Assembly: GCA_964557845.1 (NCBI GenBank)
Contig: CAZLBV010000070.1
Coordinates: 1 to 10,039 of the forward strand
Direction of reading: 5' to 3'
Length of the DNA: 10,039 nt
From: CAZLBV01 sp964557845
Lineage (GTDB): Bacteria; Acidobacteriota; Aminicenantia; Aminicenantales; Aminicenantaceae
Shown: piece after piece, positions 5,941-10,039 of the stretch
Numbering within the stretch: the first letter of the stretch is position 1
How the letters are laid out: the number at the start of each line of letters is the position of its first letter
Notes under the pieces: model-generated
What the model saw: only the letters and a program-made list of their open reading frames with translations
What the model was told of the DNA's origin: nothing
The model's database searches: none
Made by a program: the position numbers and the translations under genes

Positions 5941-6830
5941 TTCCGTTGTCCTTTTTTGCCCATCTGAGTTGTCCAGATCCCTAAAAATATAAGCCCTGCT
6001 CCCAAGAGGGTTCTAATGTGGGGAACTTCATGAAAAAACAAATAGTCTGCAACCAGTGCCACGACAGGTGTAACGTAGATAATGGTGGATAAAGAAATGG
6101 CACTCATATATTTGAGCAGGTGATAATAGATCACAAAAGTAACAGCAGAACCAATGATCGCTAAATACAGAACCGCCAGGACGACGTCAGTAGGAAGTCT
6201 TATGGCATCCAGGTTCTCACTTAAAAGGCCAAAAGATAATAAAAAGAGGGCGCCCGGGGCCATCTGATAAAAACTCAAGGAAAAAGAATTGATGTGAGTG
6301 AGGTGCTTTTTGATTATAACCGTAGCGATGGCGGCACTGATCGCAGAGATTATGACGCCGCTTGAAGATAAAATGATCATTTTGTTGAAGGATGTGATCA
6401 TAAGCTGGTCTAAAAAAACAATTGTGATCCCGGAAAATCCAATCATTAATCCGATATATTTGATCCAGTTAAAATGTTCGTTTTTAAAGATAAAATTGCT
6501 GAATATAGCTGTGAACAGGGGAAAAGTGGCAAAAAATACTGCTGTCACTCCAGCGCTAAGGTATTTTTCTGCCCAGTAAATAAGGCCGTAATCAATGAAA
6601 TAAGTCAAGACCGCAACCAGAAGAAGAAGCCTTATTTCTCTTTTATTCACATGTAATGAAGAGCGGCGGAATAAGATAATTAAGAAGAGAACAAGAGATG
6701 CCACCACAAATCGAAATCCCGCTCCTGTAAAGGGAGGTAATCCTTTAAGGGAAATTTTTATTGCCTGCCATGTTGTCCCCCATATAAGACAGAGGGCTAT
6801 TAGTCCTGTTATCTGTTTAATAGGGTTCAA
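5937..6830 (-). CDS. EamA/DMT-superfamily transporter (10 TM)
   Basis: This 297-residue protein consists of two tandem EamA repeats (about 1-138 and 150-292), together giving about ten membrane spans, the standard length for drug/metabolite transporters of the RhaT/YedA type. Family features include the N-terminal LCLIWGTTWQAIKISLKGLPP and a late GSAVTFVIYYHLLKY segment followed by TIIYVTPVVAL. The start is TTG at 6830; a TAA stop lies in frame two codons upstream and no internal Met gives a sensible protein, so the start is well bounded although its ribosome binding site is weak. Its stop overlaps the ATG of the GT39 gene, suggesting that it supplies or exports a metabolite linked to that glycosylation step. 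The substrate is not inferable from sequence. Confidence 0.9.
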   Translation of the reverse strand: MNPIKQITGLIALCLIWGTTWQAIKISLKGLPPFTGAGFRFVVASLVLFLIILFRRSSLHVNKREIRLLLLVAVLTYFIDYGLIYWAEKYLSAGVTAVFFATFPLFTAIFSNFIFKNEHFNWIKYIGLMIGFSGITIVFLDQLMITSFNKMIILSSSGVIISAISAAIATVIIKKHLTHINSFSLSFYQMAPGALFLLSFGLLSENLDAIRLPTDVVLAVLYLAIIGSAVTFVIYYHLLKYMSAISLSTIIYVTPVVALVADYLFFHEVPHIRTLLGAGLIFLGIWTTQMGKKGQRK

Positions 6831-6849
6831 TTTTTATTTCTCGTTAGGA

Positions 6850-6900
6850 TTAGGATTTTTTCAGTTTTCCATATTCCTTAATAAAAGCCGGAAAAAGCAT
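6850..6900 (-). CDS. possible 16-residue leader ORF ahead of the EamA gene
   Basis: An ATG at 6900 with GGAG eight bases upstream opens a 16-codon frame ending in TAA at 6850-6852, 19 bases before the TTG start of the EamA gene. The peptide (MLFPAFIKEYGKLKKS) resembles nothing I know. It sits inside the presumed leader mRNA and could be a regulatory upstream ORF, but so short a frame can easily arise by chance. Confidence 0.2.
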   Translation of the reverse strand: MLFPAFIKEYGKLKKS

Positions 6901-6927
6901 TATTTTCTCCGGAATGAATAAAGATGC

Positions 6928-6956
6928 AAGATATCATGAGGAAACCATAAAATCAA
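6928..6956 (-). promoter_or_regulatory. candidate promoter of the EamA-GT39 operon
   Basis: On the minus strand, TTGATT (6956-6951) and TATCTT (6933-6928) are 17 nt apart, each 4/6 to the sigma-70 consensus. The implied leader of about 90 nt holds the 16-codon ORF. No better-spaced pair is visible in this gap. Confidence 0.35.
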
Positions 6957-6961
6957 TATTT

Positions 6962-6992
6962 AAAAAGGAGAGGGGGAGAGAAAGATGCCCCC
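6962..6992 (-). terminator. possible intrinsic terminator of the permease gene
   Basis: On the minus strand, GGGGG (6992-6988) pairs with CCCCC (6976-6972) across an 11-nt loop. Five bases later comes a TTTTT run (6966-6962). The stem is short and the T-run is slightly displaced, so this is a moderate candidate. It lies about 120 bp after the permease stop and just before the EamA promoter candidate. Confidence 0.35.
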
Positions 6993-6995
6993 ATA

Positions 6996-7027
6996 AATCT
7001 ATAGATTCCACTTGAACTATAATCTAT
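6996..7027 (-). promoter_or_regulatory. palindromic site plus third half-site (possible operator)
   Basis: AATCTATAGATT (6996-7007) is a perfect 12-bp palindrome. The half-site AATCTAT recurs at 7021-7027, so ATAGATT (7001-7007) and AATCTAT (7021-7027) also form an inverted repeat with a 13-bp spacer. The site lies between the permease and EamA genes. It could bind a dimeric regulator, but AT-rich palindromes also occur by chance. Confidence 0.25.
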
Positions 7028-7110
7028 TTGCTTGTAATTAAATAAGGTAGATCAATTATATGGAAAATTTTGGGGGATCTTCACTTAAGAAGAGAGGAGT
7101 TAGATCGGTC

Positions 7111-7608
7111 TCAAACCCGGAATAAAAAGGCTATTCTACAGGCAAGAAATCCGGCGATGGGAGGAAAAAAGAAAGTGACTGCCAGCCTGAGAAAGGTAAA
7201 CCGCCAGCCCAGAAGGCCGAATTCCATAGGCAGCCGGCTTATTGCCCAGAGTGACCAGGAGGTAAGGAAGGCCACCATGGTTCCCGCGGAAGCGCCTGCT
7301 TTTAAAAGTCCGGCCACTACCGGCAAACTGACATAGGGTCCACCTGGAGTTATCCCCCCAGCCAGGGTACCTATCAGTATCCCTCGCAAACCCGATTCTT
7401 GGCCCACCCACCGGGACAGAAGGTCATGCGGGAGCAGAACCTGGATCATTCCCGCAATGATAAAAGCAAAGATCACTAAAGGCAGCACTTCGATGGTCAT
7501 ATTGGCAGCGGCTTTTATTCCAATAATGTGACTGTTATCGCTTTTAGATGCCGCCCATATAGTCAAGATCAGTGCGAGGACTCCCATGATAATAGTGGGC
7601 ATGATCAT
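7111..7608 (-). CDS. half-size permease of the ArsP_1/YraQ (DUF318) family
   Basis: This small integral membrane protein has 165 residues from the chosen ATG at 7608. That start is supported by AGGAG at 7619-7623 and by the sequence MIMPTIIMGVLALIL, the natural beginning of the first membrane span. In-frame alternatives at 7644 (ATG) and 7665 (TTG) add a basic leader (NPKKRRRSD) and lack a good ribosome binding site. The signature GGITPGGPYVSLPVVAGLL (about 84-102) and the following TSWSLWAISRLPMEFG are characteristic of ArsP/YraQ-type permeases. Full-length members have two such halves in about 300 residues; this has one, so it would act as a homodimer or with another half encoded elsewhere. 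No second half is present on either side. The substrate is unknown; arsenic-type transport is known for some relatives only. Confidence 0.72.
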   Translation of the reverse strand: MIMPTIIMGVLALILTIWAASKSDNSHIIGIKAAANMTIEVLPLVIFAFIIAGMIQVLLPHDLLSRWVGQESGLRGILIGTLAGGITPGGPYVSLPVVAGLLKAGASAGTMVAFLTSWSLWAISRLPMEFGLLGWRFTFLRLAVTFFFPPIAGFLACRIAFLFRV

Positions 7609-7653
7609 ATCGGATCTTCTCCTTTTTTTAGGGTTGGAACTCATTTTTTGGTC

Positions 7654-7659
7654 ATTATA
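7654..7659 (-). promoter_or_regulatory. -10 box (TATAAT) of the permease gene
   Basis: A perfect TATAAT on the minus strand, in the context TTGTATAATG, would give a transcript starting near 7647 and a leader of about 40 nt to the ATG at 7608. No convincing -35 box is found 16-18 nt upstream. If real, this excludes the longer TTG start at 7665. Confidence 0.35.
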
Positions 7660-7724
7660 CAACAATAAACTCTGTTGAGGAAATTAAATACATACATATT
7701 TTATTTCTTTTATCACCCTAAAAT

Positions 7725-7753
7725 TTGACGAAGTTTTTGGTATTTGATATAAA
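7725..7753 (+). promoter_or_regulatory. sigma-70-type promoter of the sulfatase operon
   Basis: TTGACG (7725-7730) and TATAAA (7748-7753) are separated by exactly 17 nt; each box is 5/6 to consensus. Transcription would begin near 7760, leaving a leader of about 100 nt before the ribosome binding site at 7849. Confidence 0.6.
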
Positions 7754-7848
7754 AAAAAATTAAGATGAATGGTTTTTTAGTAAACTTGATTACCGCATCA
7801 TAAATTACTTATATCTCTTTGTTCTTTTTTAATATCATTCATGCTTGC

Positions 7849-7863
7849 AGGAGGAAAAAAATC
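7849..7863 (+). promoter_or_regulatory. strong ribosome binding site aimed at an ATC codon
   Basis: AGGAGG at 7849-7854 is followed by six A residues and then ATC at 7861-7863. The spacing is ideal for initiation at the ATC. The only upstream in-frame canonical start (TTG at 7819) has no such site, and the next downstream one (TTG in RNLG) lies beyond the first catalytic Asp. Confidence 0.6.
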
Positions 7864-9324
7864 GTCAAACCGAATATTATTTTAGTTGTCATCGATGCAC
7901 TCCGGGCTCGAAATTTGGGCTGTTTTGGCGCTGACCCAGCCTCAAGCCCTAATCTAGATAAAATGGCGGCAGATGGGATACTGTTTGAGAACTGTTATTC
8001 CTGCTGGAACACAACCGATCAAAGTCTGACTTCGATCCTTTCCGGACATTACCCCAGGACACATGGGATTGTGCATCATGGTGATAAGATTACATTGGAT
8101 GATCTCAAAGTTTATGAGCATCTGGGAATCAGTCTTTTGGGAGATTGGCTTAAGCAGAATGGATACCAAACCATGGCCGTCGATTGGATGGGTCGCTGGT
8201 ATAAAAGAGGATTTGATTTTTATGGATATAAACCTGAATATAATTTTTTGCAGAAATTAGGATACCATCTCTTCAAGCTTCCTTATCTTCATGTGAAGTA
8301 TATAATCGATAATATTGCCTTGCTCAAGATATATTCAAAAAAAAGAAAAACCTCGATCCGAACAAACTGGGAAAGCTTGAAAGGAGTTCTAAAAACATTC
8401 AGATTCACCTTTGAATTAGCCAGGATTCAGGATGCCGGCTATGTAACCAGTCTTGCCGAGCAACTGATAAGAGCAAGAAAAGACAATCCTTTTTTTCTAT
8501 TCTTGCATTACTGGGATACACATTCACCTTACAACTGCCCCAAAAAATTCATAACTGAAAAGAGTAAAAAACAAACTGCAGTCGATCTATACTTATCTAA
8601 GGTCAAGGGTGCGGTCCGTTATGTCGATCATCATATGGGGAGGATCAAAGAAGTTCTCAGTAACGAAAAAATTTTGGATAACACGCTTTTAATAATCACA
8701 TCAGATCATGGAGAAAGTCTTACTGAACATGATATTCATTTTGACCATCACGGACTCTATGAGGTCACGACTCATGTGCCGCTTATTTTTTACGGCCCGG
8801 GAATATTTAAGGAGAAAAAAAAGATCAACAGCCTGATTCAACACATAGATATAGCGCCGACGCTTTGCGACCTATTGAATATAAAGAAACATACTTTTGA
8901 TTTTGACGGATCGAGTCTTTTTCCGCTAATTGATGATGAAAAAAAGGAACTGCGTGATTTTATATTCAATGAAGAGTCTTATGTTCAGAGAAAAATAGCG
9001 ATCAGAACGCATAAATATAAATATATTATGGCTCCAGATGGGAGAGGGTTCTGCAACTACTGTCAGAAAGTGCACGTAGGCCCAGAAGAACTTTATGATC
9101 TTAGCCTGGATCCTGAAGAAACCAAAAGCCTTATTGACCAAGAAAAAGAGCTGGCGCAGGAAATGAAAAAACAGCTTGAATCCTTTGTCAGCGCACTGGA
9201 TAAAAAAAGAGAAGATTGCCTGAAACGGGGAAACAGCGGAAATATGCCGGATAAGATCATGCTTGACCCGGAAGAAGAAAAGAAGATCCGCAAGCGTCTC
9301 CGAAGTTTAGGGTACATGGATTGA
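7861..9324 (+). CDS. sulfatase-superfamily (alkaline phosphatase fold) hydrolase/transferase without formylglycine motif
   Basis: I place the start at the ATC codon at 7861, which gives 487 residues beginning (M)VKPNIILVVIDALRARNLG, the usual sulfatase N-terminus; the canonical alternative, TTG at 7819, adds 14 unlikely residues. Metal site: D12 in VVIDALR and D282-H283 in TSDHGE. Other conserved histidines are H216 and H221 in HYWDTHSPY and H305 in EVTTHVPLIFYGPG. The nucleophile region reads TDQSLTSILSG (52-62): the usual Cys/Ser-x-Pro-x-Arg is Thr-Asp-Gln-Ser-Leu. Conversion to formylglycine is therefore impossible, and T52 would be the nucleophile, as in phosphodiesterase or phosphoethanolamine-transferase relatives. 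The C-terminus has the typical ELYDLSLDPEETKSL motif. No signal peptide or membrane span is seen, so it looks cytoplasmic unless exported another way. It overlaps the next gene by 4 nt. Confidence 0.85.
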   Translation: MVKPNIILVVIDALRARNLGCFGADPASSPNLDKMAADGILFENCYSCWNTTDQSLTSILSGHYPRTHGIVHHGDKITLDDLKVYEHLGISLLGDWLKQNGYQTMAVDWMGRWYKRGFDFYGYKPEYNFLQKLGYHLFKLPYLHVKYIIDNIALLKIYSKKRKTSIRTNWESLKGVLKTFRFTFELARIQDAGYVTSLAEQLIRARKDNPFFLFLHYWDTHSPYNCPKKFITEKSKKQTAVDLYLSKVKGAVRYVDHHMGRIKEVLSNEKILDNTLLIITSDHGESLTEHDIHFDHHGLYEVTTHVPLIFYGPGIFKEKKKINSLIQHIDIAPTLCDLLNIKKHTFDFDGSSLFPLIDDEKKELRDFIFNEESYVQRKIAIRTHKYKYIMAPDGRGFCNYCQKVHVGPEELYDLSLDPEETKSLIDQEKELAQEMKKQLESFVSALDKKREDCLKRGNSGNMPDKIMLDPEEEKKIRKRLRSLGYMD

Positions 9325-9965
9325 GAAAAATACCAACTCTCTATGCTGCTTTTATTCTTTTGGGTATTGAACTCACTATATTCATCTTGATTATTGTGGA
9401 CAACTCTGAACTGGCGGCAAAGATAATTTCAATGGTGACGGCTAATCATATTGGCGGCCGGCTCGCTTTTATTGCAGTGGGATTGGAGAATGATTTATCT
9501 TCTCCGGTTATAATAGCTGTGATTATTTTATATAACACCACCTATGTATGTTTGATGTATTACTTATTTTTCATTTTGTCGGTTGGACTGGTGAAGATAA
9601 AGTTTGTTCAAAAAGCTATAGATGGATTAAGAAGAAGAGCAGTTGAAAGAAAAATGCTGTTAAGAAAATGGAATCGGTTTTTTATTTTTATTTTTGTATG
9701 GATACCTCTTCCCTGGACCGGAGCAGCAATTGGCTCCTATATTGCCCATTTAGAAGGTTACAGCACAAAAGATATTTTCATGATAACATTACCAGCGATG
9801 TGGATAGGAGTCATATCCTGGACGCTGTGGTTTGATGAGTTATATAATTTTATAGAGCGGTTTGGAAGAGGAAAAACAATGCTGTTGACAGTAGCTCTAT
9901 TGGTGCTTCCCCTTTTAGGTTTTGTTTTTAACCTCTTGAGGAAAAGAATATTTTTCAAAGTCTAA
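9321..9965 (+). CDS. COG2426-type small multidrug-export-like membrane protein
   Basis: This 214-residue integral membrane protein has hydrophobic segments at about 6-26, 61-92, 119-143, 150-172 and 186-205. The core motif FVWIPLPWTGAAIGSYIAHL (about 125-144) is the signature of the Sm_multidrug_ex family (PF06695), whose name is historical; the true function of most members is unknown. Residues 1-110 before the motif are longer than in compact members. The start is TTG at 9321, overlapping the TGA of the sulfatase gene (TTGA), with AGGG at 9309-9312 eight bases upstream, so translation is coupled. Co-expression with a sulfatase-fold enzyme suggests a joint role in handling an envelope or lipid-linked substrate (inference). 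No hairpin terminator follows, only T-rich sequence and a repeat element. Confidence 0.75.
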   Translation: MRKIPTLYAAFILLGIELTIFILIIVDNSELAAKIISMVTANHIGGRLAFIAVGLENDLSSPVIIAVIILYNTTYVCLMYYLFFILSVGLVKIKFVQKAIDGLRRRAVERKMLLRKWNRFFIFIFVWIPLPWTGAAIGSYIAHLEGYSTKDIFMITLPAMWIGVISWTLWFDELYNFIERFGRGKTMLLTVALLVLPLLGFVFNLLRKRIFFKV

Positions 9966-9998
9966 ATTTTTTTTATCCTTTTTTTCCAACTTTTCTAA

Positions 9999-10039
9999 CC
10001 TGGATTATTCACGAGTCGAGATTGGTCCAGTTACAAGGC
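9999..10039 (-). repeat. structured dispersed repeat, copy 4 (right end only, cut by window edge)
   Basis: Read on the minus strand, this ends in CGTGAATAATCCAGG and carries the family motif CTT-(7 nt)-GACCAA-TCTCGAC, as in the copies at 2102-2356 and 3013-3262. Its 7-nt arm is GTAACTG (10034-10028). The terminus lies 33 bases after the stop codon of the upstream gene. The remainder lies beyond the window. Confidence 0.7.

Noticed and set aside
7070..7336. 88-codon + strand ORF antisense to the permease
   Set aside because: It is antisense to a clear membrane-protein gene, very basic, and shows no family features.

Overview
The window reads as chromosomal DNA of a bacterium with moderate-to-low GC and a cell envelope that has a periplasm: LTxxQ (Spy/CpxP-type) periplasmic proteins, an ECF sigma/anti-sigma pair, and a signal-peptide-bearing kinase-fold protein. 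No rRNA or tRNA is present, so placement rests on protein flavour only. The exported kinase-like protein reminds me of proteins from uncultured phyla such as Aminicenantes; this is a weak inference. Starts other than ATG are common (two clear TTG starts, and an apparent ATC start on the sulfatase).

Left part (1-3009, all + strand): the 3' end of an unrecognised gene, then a probable envelope/metal-stress operon: ECF sigma factor, zinc-finger (ZAS) anti-sigma factor with one membrane span, a membrane-anchored Spy/CpxP-like sensor 5 bp later, and a second, secreted Spy/CpxP-like protein with a long Gly/Trp/Arg/Met-rich tail. The layout resembles the CnrYXH logic (sigma, membrane anti-sigma, periplasmic sensor). 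Between the two Spy-like genes, and again after the second, lie copies of a structured repeat element.

The repeat family is the most unusual content. Two full copies of about 250 bp (2102-2356 and 3013-3262), one short variant (3269-3373) and one copy cut by the window edge (9999-10039, opposite strand) share the terminus TGAATAATCCAGG or a close variant. In the two full copies the termini pair with each other. An internal 13-14 bp long-range stem closes a loop of about 90 nt that is not conserved. A 7-nt to 7-nt pairing is preserved between identical flanks although its sequence has changed almost completely. This looks like selection for a folded RNA or folded single-stranded DNA.

Middle part (3396-6830, - strand): an EamA/DMT transporter overlaps a GT39/ArnT-like membrane glycosyltransferase by 4 nt. 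Downstream, with its own good promoter, is an exported protein with a PI3/4-kinase/HipA/Fam20C-like active site.

Right part: a half-size ArsP/YraQ-type permease (- strand) is divergent from a two-gene + strand operon encoding a sulfatase-superfamily hydrolase that lacks the formylglycine motif and, overlapping it by 4 nt, a COG2426-type small membrane protein. The divergent intergenic region carries a near-consensus sigma-70 promoter for the sulfatase.
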